In this document: piece after piece, positions 1 to 5,809 of the stretch
Position numbering within the stretch: the stretch's first letter is position 1
How the letters are laid out: each line of letters begins with the position of its first letter
Assembly (NCBI GenBank): GCA_002404095.1
Contig: DHJA01000201.1
Location: forward strand, 693-7,786
Source of the DNA: Planctomycetaceae bacterium UBA4732
GTDB lineage: Bacteria > Planctomycetota > Planctomycetia > Gemmatales > Gemmataceae
DNA length: 7,094 bases
Direction of reading: 5' to 3'
The notes under the pieces: model-generated
What the model was told of the DNA's origin: nothing
The model's input: the letters and a program-made list of their open reading frames with translations, nothing else
Databases searched by the model: none
Position numbers and translations under genes: made by a program

Positions 1-85
1 GGCGAGCGGGGGGCGTAAGCCCCCTGATTCTTCCTGTTGTCGCTGACAGGATGCGGAATCAGGGGGCTTACGCCCCCCGCTCGCC
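1..85. repeat. Paired palindromic (REP-like) repeat after lptB
   Basis: Two 30-base arms (1-30 and 56-85) are perfect reverse complements separated by 25 bases. Each arm is itself a hairpin: GGGGGC at 9-14 pairs with GCCCCC at 19-24 across a GTAA loop, and the right arm mirrors this at 62-77. The spacer holds a smaller 6-bp stem (32-37 with 46-51). Two inverted hairpin units form the layout of bacterial REP/BIME elements. It sits 19 bases beyond the lptB stop. The stem could stop or stabilise the transcript, but no T-run follows on either strand, so it is not a canonical intrinsic terminator. The left arm begins at the window edge and may extend further. Its multicopy nature is inferred. Confidence 0.8.
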
Positions 86-104
86 ATATGGAGATACGCC
101 GCCG

Positions 105-1214
105 TCAACCCGCTTTGCGTTCAAGGCGTTCGCGCAGCACCGCCAACTGACGCCGACGGTGCGCCTCCGGGGCGTGCGGGTCGAACTCGGCGCCATCGCC
201 GATTAGCTGCTTCAGTAGCTCAAACGCAACCAACCGCAGTTCCACGTCGCGGCGCTCCAGCGCTCCTAAAAGGTGAGGGATTGCCTCATCGCCGCGCTGC
301 AAAAGCTCGAATGCGGCCACCGCCCGCTCGGTCGTCTTGAGCTGCTCGATCAGGCCGCGGATTTCCTCCTGCTCCACCATGGGATGAACGGCCTCGCGCT
401 TCGGCGCCGGCGCGGCTTGGATGGGGGCCGACAAAGGCGCCGGTTGTGGCGGCAAGCCGTGAACCGCCTCGTTGGCGTAGTTCGAGCCGAGATATTCCTT
501 GATAACCGTAGCGTCGCTGACGATCTGCTGCGGTGTGCCGTGCATCAACACTTTGCCGCTCTGCACGACGTAAATACGATCCGTCACGGCTAAAATTTCG
601 CGCACCTGATGGTCGGTGACAAGGATGCCGATGCCCTGACTTTTGAGGCTGCGGATGATCTGTTGGATGTCGGCCACCGTCTGCGGGTCGATGCCGGCGA
701 ACGGCTCGTCAAGGAGGATGACAAGCGGATCGCACACCAGGCAACGGGCGATTTCCAGCCGCCGCGTCTCGCCGCCGGACAGCCGGGAAGCGTTGTTCTT
801 GCGGAGATGGCTGAGGCCGAAGCGCTCCAGCATTTCGTCGGTCTTTTTATAACGCTCGGCGCGCGTCAGTTTACGGCCGAGACTGCGATAGGAATGCAAG
901 ACTTCTAAGATGGCTAGGATATTTTGTTCGACGGTGAGCTTGCGGAAGACGCTGGTTTGTTGCGGCAGGTAGCCGAGGCCGAGGCGGGCGCGGCGGAACA
1001 TCGGCAGTTGGGCCACGTCATGGCCGTTGAAGAGAACGGTGCCGGCATAGGGCGTAACCTGGCCGGTAATCATGCGAAAGCTGGTGGTCTTGCCGGCGCC
1101 GTTCGGCCCGAGCAGGCCGACGATCTCGCCGACGTCCACCTCGAAGCTAACGCCGTCCACGACCTTACGGCCGCGGTAGAACTTGATTAGGCCGCGCGTC
1201 TCCAAAATGGCCAT
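105..1214 (-). CDS. lptB: LptB, ATPase of the lipopolysaccharide export ABC transporter, with HEAT-like C-terminal extension
   Basis: This 369-residue protein is the cytoplasmic ATPase that powers extraction of lipopolysaccharide from the inner membrane through LptFG and the Lpt bridge. Visible motifs are Walker A GPNGAGKTT (36-44), Q-loop LPQQ (83-86), signature LSGGE (145-149), Walker B LVILLDEP (164-171) and switch His202. The stretches GYLPQQTSVFRKLTVE, FAGIDP and the YLG near 241-243 are typical of LptB rather than of amino-acid transporters. LptB is normally about 240 residues. Here a Pro/Ala linker (about 253-272) leads to a helical tail (about 280-369) whose AAFELLQRGDEAIPHLLGAL segment resembles a HEAT repeat. 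The ATG at 1214 is chosen because GGAGG lies seven bases upstream and the family N-terminus fits; the reading frame stays open upstream to 1493 but only as a shadow of rpoN. The start overlaps rpoN by 28 bases. No lptA, lptC or lptFG is in the window. Confidence 0.93.
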   Translation of the reverse strand: MAILETRGLIKFYRGRKVVDGVSFEVDVGEIVGLLGPNGAGKTTSFRMITGQVTPYAGTVLFNGHDVAQLPMFRRARLGLGYLPQQTSVFRKLTVEQNILAILEVLHSYRSLGRKLTRAERYKKTDEMLERFGLSHLRKNNASRLSGGETRRLEIARCLVCDPLVILLDEPFAGIDPQTVADIQQIIRSLKSQGIGILVTDHQVREILAVTDRIYVVQSGKVLMHGTPQQIVSDATVIKEYLGSNYANEAVHGLPPQPAPLSAPIQAAPAPKREAVHPMVEQEEIRGLIEQLKTTERAVAAFELLQRGDEAIPHLLGALERRDVELRLVAFELLKQLIGDGAEFDPHAPEAHRRRQLAVLRERLERKAG

Positions 1215-2770
1215 TGTTGGTCCTCCATGACCGAGAGGTTTAGCCGCGACGACGGAATGTGCAGCATCTTGCGATACTTCGTCACCGTGCGGCGGGCGAC
1301 CGGATAATCGGCCTCCTGCAACTTGCTGACGAGATCCTCGTCCGACAGCGGACTGGATTTGTCTTCCTTGTCGATGATCTCCAACAGCTTTTGCTTGATC
1401 GTCTCCCAGGCGACTTCCTCGCCGGTCGAAGTTTGCGTACCGCCGCCGAAGAAGCGCTTCAACGGAAAGACGCCGCGCGGCGTCTGCACCCACTTGTCGT
1501 CTACCGCCCGGCTCACCGTCGTCACATGGACGCCTACCTGATCGGCGATTTGTTGCATCTTCAATGGCTCAATATGCTCCGGCCCCTTGTCCAGAAACGC
1601 CCGCTGGTGCTTGATAATCGCTTTCGTCACCTTTTCCAGTGTGCTGCGCCGCTGCTCGATCGATTCTTGCAACCACGTCGCCGACTGGATCTTGCGCTTG
1701 AGGTATTCCTTTGTCTTGGGGTCGGCCCCCTTCTCGCGCAGCAGGTCGATGTAACGCCGGCTGATGTAGATGTTGGGCAGCCAATCGTCGAGAAGCCGTA
1801 CCGTGTACTCACCGTCCTCGTTGCGCTCAACGAGGATGTCGGGCACGACGTAATGGGCCTGCTCCGGGTTGAACTGAGAACCGGGCCGTAGATTGAGATG
1901 ACGCAGACCTTCAATGGCCTCTTTGATGACGTTCAAGTCGAAGCCGGTGCGTTTTTGGATGGCGGGCAGCCGATTGTGCGCCATGTCCTCCAGATGATTG
2001 AGGATCAGCACGCGCAATATGTCGCGGTGGGCGATGTCCGGCGTCAGCTGCAACAGCAGACATTCACGCGAATCGCGGGCGCCGATGCCCGGCGGGTCCA
2101 GCTTCTGGACGATGTGCAGCGCCTCCTCGACCTGGGCCGGCGTTACGCCGTGGTCATAGCTCAGAGCCAACTCCTCCATCGACGGGCAGCGGCGATGGTG
2201 GTCGGGACCGGCCTCGTTCGGTACGCTCAGGAAGCCGTTGTCGTCCACATGGGCGATGACGTAGCGGACGAGCTTGGCCTGGTCGGGCGGCATGTCGAGA
2301 AAGCCGATCTGTTCGGCGAGATACTCTTGCAGCGACTGCGACCGGCACGCCATGTTCTGCATGGCGTCGTGTTTCTTGTCGCCCTCGTCGTCCATGCCGT
2401 TGCGCGACGGACGATGCTCCTCGTTGAAGCGGTCTTCCCAATCGCTCAGCGCGTCCAGACGGTCGAAGTCCAGTTCGTTGGAGTTGCTTTCGTCGATGAC
2501 GAGTTCGCCGGCGCCTGGGTCGCGCGTATCTTCCAATTCAGCCGTCTGCGAGGGGTCGAAGTCGTCTTCACCGTCGGCGGCCGGGGGTTGCTGCTCGTCG
2601 GAGGAATCGCGCAGTTCGAGGACAGGATTTTCCTGTAATTCTTGAAGGATGCGTTCCTGAAGCGCCATGATCGGCAGTTGCAGGATTTCCATGGATTGGA
2701 TCATGCGCGGAGCCAGAATCATGTTCTGGCTCATCTTCTGCGCCATGATCGGCGACATGGACATGCTCAT
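1187..2770 (-). CDS. rpoN: RNA polymerase sigma-54 factor RpoN
   Basis: This 527-residue alternative sigma factor directs RNA polymerase to -24/-12 promoters and needs AAA+ activator proteins to open them. Region I is clear at about 8-50 (QKMSQNMILAPRMIQSMEIL, then LQLPIMALQERI). An acidic, poorly conserved region II follows (about 54-145). The core-binding domain spans roughly 146-330. The helix-turn-helix is at 405-441 (MQQIADQVGVHVTTVSRAV, then TPRGVFPLKRFF), and the RpoN box ARRTVTKYR is at 492-500. The ATG at 2770 has AGAGGA seven bases upstream; Met3 and Met5 are nearby alternatives. A tail of 27 residues follows the RpoN box, and its last codons also encode the lptB ribosome site and start. 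No activator gene is present. No sigma-70 or -24/-12 promoter was found in the 44-base gap before it, so it probably shares the transcript from recR. Confidence 0.97.
   Translation of the reverse strand: MSMSMSPIMAQKMSQNMILAPRMIQSMEILQLPIMALQERILQELQENPVLELRDSSDEQQPPAADGEDDFDPSQTAELEDTRDPGAGELVIDESNSNELDFDRLDALSDWEDRFNEEHRPSRNGMDDEGDKKHDAMQNMACRSQSLQEYLAEQIGFLDMPPDQAKLVRYVIAHVDDNGFLSVPNEAGPDHHRRCPSMEELALSYDHGVTPAQVEEALHIVQKLDPPGIGARDSRECLLLQLTPDIAHRDILRVLILNHLEDMAHNRLPAIQKRTGFDLNVIKEAIEGLRHLNLRPGSQFNPEQAHYVVPDILVERNEDGEYTVRLLDDWLPNIYISRRYIDLLREKGADPKTKEYLKRKIQSATWLQESIEQRRSTLEKVTKAIIKHQRAFLDKGPEHIEPLKMQQIADQVGVHVTTVSRAVDDKWVQTPRGVFPLKRFFGGGTQTSTGEEVAWETIKQKLLEIIDKEDKSSPLSDEDLVSKLQEADYPVARRTVTKYRKMLHIPSSRLNLSVMEDQQWPFWRRAA
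1222..1226 (-). promoter_or_regulatory. Shine-Dalgarno of lptB inside rpoN
   Basis: GGAGG with a 7-base spacer to the ATG ending at 1212. It lies within the last codons of rpoN (Met-Glu-Asp), so ribosomes finishing rpoN pass through it. This decides the lptB start and suggests translational coupling. Confidence 0.85.
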
Positions 2771-2790
2771 CGTAACGTCCTCTCCCGTGG

Positions 2791-2809
2791 GGCAGGTTTT
2801 TAACCTGCC
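2791..2809. repeat. Short palindrome between recR and rpoN
   Basis: GGCAGGTT (2791-2798) and AACCTGCC (2802-2809) form a perfect 8-bp stem with a 3-base loop. It lies five bases after the recR stop and ends 20 bases before the rpoN start, just upstream of the rpoN Shine-Dalgarno. There is no downstream T-run, so it is unlikely to be an intrinsic terminator. It may be a small dispersed repeat or a processing/stability hairpin in the recR-rpoN transcript. Confidence 0.6.
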
Positions 2810-2814
2810 TCATT

Positions 2815-3417
2815 TCAAAACGTCCGCCGACCTTCCAGGGCGTCGGCGAGCATCTGGCTATTGGCGAACTCCAACCCCGAGCCGGAAGGCAAACCTCGTG
2901 CCAATCGCGTGACGCGCACCCCAGTCGCGGCCAACTCGCTGGCCAGGTACAGCGCCGTACCATCGCCTTCCAGGGTAGGATTTGTCGCCATAATGACTTC
3001 CCGCACGCCGCCGGCGCGGACGCGCTGTAGAAGTTTGTCGATGGTCAGCTGTTCGGCGCCGATGCCGTCCAGAGGCGCCAACCGTCCGTGAAGGACGTGG
3101 TAGAGTCCGCGATAGGTGGCGGATCGTTCCAGGGCAAACAAGTCACGCGGCTGTTCGACCACGCACAGCACCGACGCATCGCGCCGCGGGTCGGCGCAGA
3201 GGACGCACAGGTCGCCCTCGGTCAGGTTGCAGCACTGCCGACAGGGCCGAATCTCGTCCTTGACGGCCCGCAAGGCGTCGGCCAGAGCCAGCACGTCGGA
3301 GCGCTTGGCGCCGAGCAGGAAGTGCGTCAGGCGTTCGGCCGTCTTGGGTCCGATGCCCGGCAGCTTTCCTAGTTCGCGCATCAAACCGCCGATGGCTCCG
3401 ACCGGCTCCGTGTCCAC
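2815..3417 (-). CDS. recR: Recombination mediator protein RecR
   Basis: This 200-residue protein acts with RecO (and RecF) to load RecA on single-stranded DNA at gaps. Its order of domains is standard: helix-hairpin-helix LPGIGPKTAERL (19-30); a four-Cys zinc site, C59-x2-C62 and C71-x2-C74; a Toprim domain with VVEQPRDLFALE (86-97), LAPLDGIG (113-120) and NPTLEGDGTALYL (146-158); and the C-terminal RLARGLPSGSGLE segment (171-183). The start is taken as GTG at 3417 because GGAGGAG lies eight bases upstream and the resulting length equals the family norm. A longer frame reaching 3564 would add 49 residues encoded by the palindromic repeat and is rejected. It follows ybaB, as in many bacteria, but with a 166-base gap that holds a repeat. 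Confidence 0.96.
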   Translation of the reverse strand: MDTEPVGAIGGLMRELGKLPGIGPKTAERLTHFLLGAKRSDVLALADALRAVKDEIRPCRQCCNLTEGDLCVLCADPRRDASVLCVVEQPRDLFALERSATYRGLYHVLHGRLAPLDGIGAEQLTIDKLLQRVRAGGVREVIMATNPTLEGDGTALYLASELAATGVRVTRLARGLPSGSGLEFANSQMLADALEGRRTF

Positions 3418-3425
3418 GACGACGA

Positions 3426-3432
3426 CTCCTCC
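3426..3432 (-). promoter_or_regulatory. Shine-Dalgarno deciding the recR GTG start
   Basis: GGAGGAG, eight bases before GTG at 3417-3415. It is the strongest ribosome site in the gap and supports the short RecR start over upstream in-frame ATG codons located in the repeat. Confidence 0.85.
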
Positions 3433-3487
3433 CGGCGAATGGCCCCTACATACCGGGCCGTCGCCTCGATTACCAGAGCATTGATAG

Positions 3488-3564
3488 GTGGCACGGGCTT
3501 CCAGCCCGTGCGGTTCCCACGCACACCGTCCGGTTCCCACGCACGGGCTAGAAGCCCGTGCCAC
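3488..3564. repeat. Paired palindromic repeat between ybaB and recR
   Basis: Arms at 3488-3511 and 3541-3564 (24 bases each) are reverse complements with one mismatch. Each arm is also a hairpin: GCACGGGCT pairs with AGCCCGTGC across a 3-base loop (TCC on the left, AGA on the right). Between and overlapping the arms lies a 14-base direct repeat, CGGTTCCCACGCAC, at 3511-3524 and 3531-3544. The two-hairpin architecture matches REP/BIME-like elements. It begins 20 bases after the ybaB stop and occupies much of the only sizeable gap inside the dnaX-lptB gene run. The rest of the gap (3418-3487) carries the recR ribosome site and nothing else recognised. Confidence 0.8.
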
Positions 3565-3583
3565 GCGACCGATTGACCTTGCA

Positions 3584-3934
3584 CTAGGTCAGCCCAGGCA
3601 TACCGGGCAAACCCATGCCCGGCGGCAGTCCAAGGTTGGACGCCATCTTGGCGGTCTCGTCGGCGATCTGCTGGCGCACCTTGGCGATGGCCTGGTTGGT
3701 GGCGCCGCGGATGAGGTCTTCGAGCATTTCGCGGTCGCCAAGCTTCATGATTTCTTCGCTTATCACGCAGGCTGTAACGTCCAACCGGCCGTTGACGCGG
3801 ACCTTGACCATGCCGGCGCCGGCATCGCCCTCAGCGGTCAGCTGCGGCAGGCGTTGCTGGAGTTTTTCCATTTCCTCCCGGATGCGGGGCATTTGTCCCA
3901 TCATGCCGGCGAGTTGACCGATTTCCTTGAACAT
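3584..3934 (-). CDS. ybaB: YbaB/EbfC family nucleoid-associated DNA-binding protein
   Basis: This is a small protein of 116 residues, of the family whose members form tweezer-like dimers, bind DNA and are linked to nucleoid organisation and regulation. The N-terminal helix (MFKEIGQLAGMMGQMPRIRE, followed by MEKLQQRL) and the central strand region with VKVRVNGRLDVTACVISEE (43-61) are typical. Asp67 to Glu69 and LEDLIRGATNQAIAKVRQ (71-88) form the second conserved helix. The C-terminus is a Gly/Met/Pro-rich tail (GLPPGMGLPGMPGL), common in the family. ATG at 3934 is backed by GAGGAG eight bases upstream. It starts 15 bases after the dnaX stop, with the ribosome site almost touching that stop, so coupled expression with dnaX is likely. 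A dnaX-ybaB-recR order is widely conserved. Confidence 0.95.
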   Translation of the reverse strand: MFKEIGQLAGMMGQMPRIREEMEKLQQRLPQLTAEGDAGAGMVKVRVNGRLDVTACVISEEIMKLGDREMLEDLIRGATNQAIAKVRQQIADETAKMASNLGLPPGMGLPGMPGLT

Positions 3935-3949
3935 GGTCCCGACTCCTCA

Positions 3950-5710
3950 TCAAGGCGCCTCGCCGAAGCCGTCCTCGACGCGGACAATCTGCGCTCCCAA
4001 AGCTTCCACGGCTCGCTTGACCAGCGGCTCTTTCTCCGCTTCGGCGCGATGATTGCGACGCGGCGGAGGGCCGGGCGCCGTCTCTACGGCAGGGGCGGGC
4101 GTCGTCGCCGGCGCCGAACTAACACCGCTCTCCACACGAACAATCCAAGGCCGTCCGGTACACTTTCGGACGGCCTCTTCGATCTTGGCGAGCCTCGCCG
4201 GCTCCTGGCAATACTCTCTGGCTTGATTGTAGTCCACGGAGAAGCGCAATACCAGACTGTTTGGCCCGGTAATTGCTGGAAGGCCGGCTTTTTCTAGAAA
4301 GTTGCCCAGCATGTGCCCTACCGACCGCAGAACCTGCGGCCATAATTCGGGCAGGGCATCCTGAGGCGGCGGGGCGGCGGATGCGGAATTGGGAGAAGCG
4401 GCGTCAACGGCGCTGCTCAGGAGCTTTTTTTTTAAGCCTTCGGGCGGAGCGGCCGCAAGCGTCTTACCAGCCCCGAGCACAAGCGAGGGGTTTTGTCGCC
4501 CCCCCTCGCTTGCGCTCGGGGCTTGTAGCGCTCGGGGCTTGTAGCGCTCGGGGCTAGTGAGCATCTGCGCCAGCTGCGCCACCGGCAGCAGATCGCTAAG
4601 ACGGCACAGCCGCACCAAAGCCATTTCAACGAGTGTACGGCCGTGGCTGCTGTCGCGCAGGCGCAGGCGCGTCGTGGACAGCACGTCAAGGCCGGCCAAC
4701 ACGGCGTCGAGCGTCAACGCTTTGCCCTGGCGGATCAGGTCGGGCCGACAGCGCGACGGTACGCTCAGGTCGCTGGCCTGTTCGCCGGCGCAGTGGACCA
4801 CCATCAGGTCACGCCAGTAGGCCAGCATTTGATCGACGAGTTCTCCCATCTGTAAACCGCCTTGTGCGGTTTCGTCCAGCACGGCCAGCGCCTTGCCCGC
4901 GTCCTTGGCGACCACCGCTTCCGCCAAGGCGACCACGCGATCATCGCCGGCCATGCCGAGCATCTCGCGCACTTGGTCGGCCGTGAGTCGGTCGCCGCCG
5001 AATGCCAACAGCTGATCGAGCAGCGATTGGGAATCGCGCATCGAACCGCCGGCGCGCCGAGCCACCAGTTCCAGCGCCTCGTCGTCGGCCTGCTTTCCTT
5101 CGTGGAGGGTGATCGTCTTCAATTGTTCGAGGATTTGGTCGGCGGGAATGCCGGCGAAGTCGAAGCGCTGGCAGCGCGACAGGATGGTGATAGGGATTTT
5201 CTGCACTTCGGTGGTCGCGAAGATGAATTTGACGTGAGCGGGCGGCTCCTCCAGCGTCTTGAGGAGGGCGTTGAAGGCCGCCTTCGAGAGCATGTGGACT
5301 TCGTCGATGATGTAAATCTTGTAGCGCGACCGGCTGGGGCGCGTGTTGATGTTGCCGCGCAGTTCGCGGGCGTCATCGACGCCGTTGTTGCTGGCGCCGT
5401 CGATCTCAATCACGTCGGTGTCGTCGCCGCTGGTGATGCTGACGCAGTTGTAGCAGACGCCGCAAGGCGTGGGCGTCGGACCTTGTTCACAGTTGAGCGC
5501 TTTGGCGAGAATACGCGCGGTGGAGGTTTTACCGACGCCGCGGGCGCCGGTGAAGAGATAGGCGTGGGCGACGCGATTGCCCTTGATGGCGTTGATGAGG
5601 GCGCGGGCGGTCGGCTCCTGACCGATGAGGTCCGTGAAGGTCTGCGGCCGATAACGCCGTGCGAGGACGGTGTAGTTTTCCTCCACGGCGGGCGTCGTTT
5701 GCTTGGCCAT
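3950..5710 (-). CDS. dnaX: DNA polymerase III subunit tau (and probably gamma), clamp loader
   Basis: DnaX is the AAA+ motor of the clamp loader that places the beta sliding clamp on DNA; tau also holds polymerases and helicase together. The 586 residues show Walker A GARGVGKT (55-62), a four-Cys zinc module (C74, C83, C86, C89), Walker B IIDEVH (134-139), sensor 1 ATTE (165-168), the arginine finger in LSRCQRF (R179) and sensor 2 GSMRD (R225). Domain III covers about 240-380. A low-complexity linker (about 384-450) contains a repeat-derived stretch and then GLKKK, encoded by nine A. The tau-specific region follows (about 454-530), then a Pro/Ala linker and a conserved-looking end, EPLVKRAVEALGAQIV (561-576). 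ATG at 5710 fits the family N-terminus. No good Shine-Dalgarno is seen; the upstream bases are locked in a 39-bp inverted repeat. Confidence 0.97.
   Translation of the reverse strand: MAKQTTPAVEENYTVLARRYRPQTFTDLIGQEPTARALINAIKGNRVAHAYLFTGARGVGKTSTARILAKALNCEQGPTPTPCGVCYNCVSITSGDDTDVIEIDGASNNGVDDARELRGNINTRPSRSRYKIYIIDEVHMLSKAAFNALLKTLEEPPAHVKFIFATTEVQKIPITILSRCQRFDFAGIPADQILEQLKTITLHEGKQADDEALELVARRAGGSMRDSQSLLDQLLAFGGDRLTADQVREMLGMAGDDRVVALAEAVVAKDAGKALAVLDETAQGGLQMGELVDQMLAYWRDLMVVHCAGEQASDLSVPSRCRPDLIRQGKALTLDAVLAGLDVLSTTRLRLRDSSHGRTLVEMALVRLCRLSDLLPVAQLAQMLTSPERYKPRALQAPSASEGGRQNPSLVLGAGKTLAAAPPEGLKKKLLSSAVDAASPNSASAAPPPQDALPELWPQVLRSVGHMLGNFLEKAGLPAITGPNSLVLRFSVDYNQAREYCQEPARLAKIEEAVRKCTGRPWIVRVESGVSSAPATTPAPAVETAPGPPPRRNHRAEAEKEPLVKRAVEALGAQIVRVEDGFGEAP
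4404..4435 (-). other. dnaX: Putative slippage/frameshift site for gamma subunit in dnaX
   Basis: Codons 426-429 read TTA AAA AAA AAG, giving a run of nine A (4433-4425) followed by G, which also contains the A AAA AAG heptamer used for frameshifting in E. coli dnaX. A one-base insertion, or a -1 shift at AAG, reads Ala-Pro-Glu-Gln-Arg-Arg and then stops at TGA 4406-4404, giving a product of about 435 residues. A one-base deletion reads Ser-Ser and stops at TGA 4419-4417, giving about 430 residues. E. coli gamma is 431. Downstream, TCCTGAG (4422-4416) is complementary to CTCAGGA (4365-4359), a possible weak long-range stem. No clear upstream stimulating Shine-Dalgarno was found. Transcriptional slippage, as in Thermus, is the simpler model; it is inferred here. 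Confidence 0.65.
4469..4555. repeat. Palindromic plus tandem repeat embedded in frame in dnaX
   Basis: Arms 4469-4490 and 4502-4523 (22 bases) are reverse complements with one mismatch, separated by 11 bases. The right arm continues as a tandem array of the 16-base unit GCGCTCGGGGCTTGTA at 4512-4527 and 4528-4543, with a partial copy at 4544-4555. The block is 87 bases, a multiple of three, and encodes DnaX residues 386-414 (starting SPERYKPRA) in the flexible linker after domain III. It looks like a dispersed repeat that entered the gene without breaking it, as Rickettsia palindromic elements do. The exact insertion borders are uncertain. Confidence 0.75.
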
Positions 5711-5714
5711 GATG

Positions 5715-5801
5715 TTGGCGCTCTACGTTTAGCCGCGACCCGAAGGGGAGCGCTCCGCCTCCGCGCTCCCCTTCGGGTCGCGGCTAAACGTAGAGCGCCA
5801 A
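5715..5801. repeat. 39-bp perfect inverted repeat between SRP RNA and dnaX
   Basis: Arms 5715-5753 and 5763-5801 are perfect reverse complements of 39 bases with a 9-base loop. The arm also contains GCGCTC and GAGCGC, so alternative smaller hairpins can form. It starts nine bases after the SRP RNA end and finishes four bases before the dnaX ATG, covering the place where a ribosome site should be. It may serve as a boundary that protects the SRP RNA 3' end, may limit dnaX translation, or may simply be a dispersed repeat. No T-run follows, so intrinsic termination is not supported. Confidence 0.85.
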
Positions 5802-5809
5802 AAGCACAA

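Noticed and set aside
1215..1493. N-terminal extension of LptB by 93 codons
   Set aside because: It overlaps the conserved RpoN box and helix-turn-helix in another frame, and a strong ribosome site precedes the internal ATG at 1214.
3418..3564. N-terminal extension of RecR by 49 codons
   Set aside because: The added residues come from the palindromic repeat and do not resemble RecR; GTG at 3417 has a strong ribosome site and gives the family length.
3488..3564. Sigma-54 (-24/-12) promoter suggested by TGGCACG in both arms of the repeat
   Set aside because: The -24 half matches, but the -12 half reads TTCC or TTCT instead of TTGC, so the essential GC is missing. It is part of a repeated palindrome.
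4512..4555. CRISPR-like or VNTR array from the 16-base tandem units
   Set aside because: The units are contiguous with no spacers, there are fewer than three full copies, and they lie within dnaX coding sequence.
5715..5801. Rho-independent terminator after the SRP RNA
   Set aside because: The stem is long enough, but it is followed by CATCATGGCC rather than a T-run, and a gene starts four bases later. The same lack of a T-run argues against the other palindromes as intrinsic terminators.
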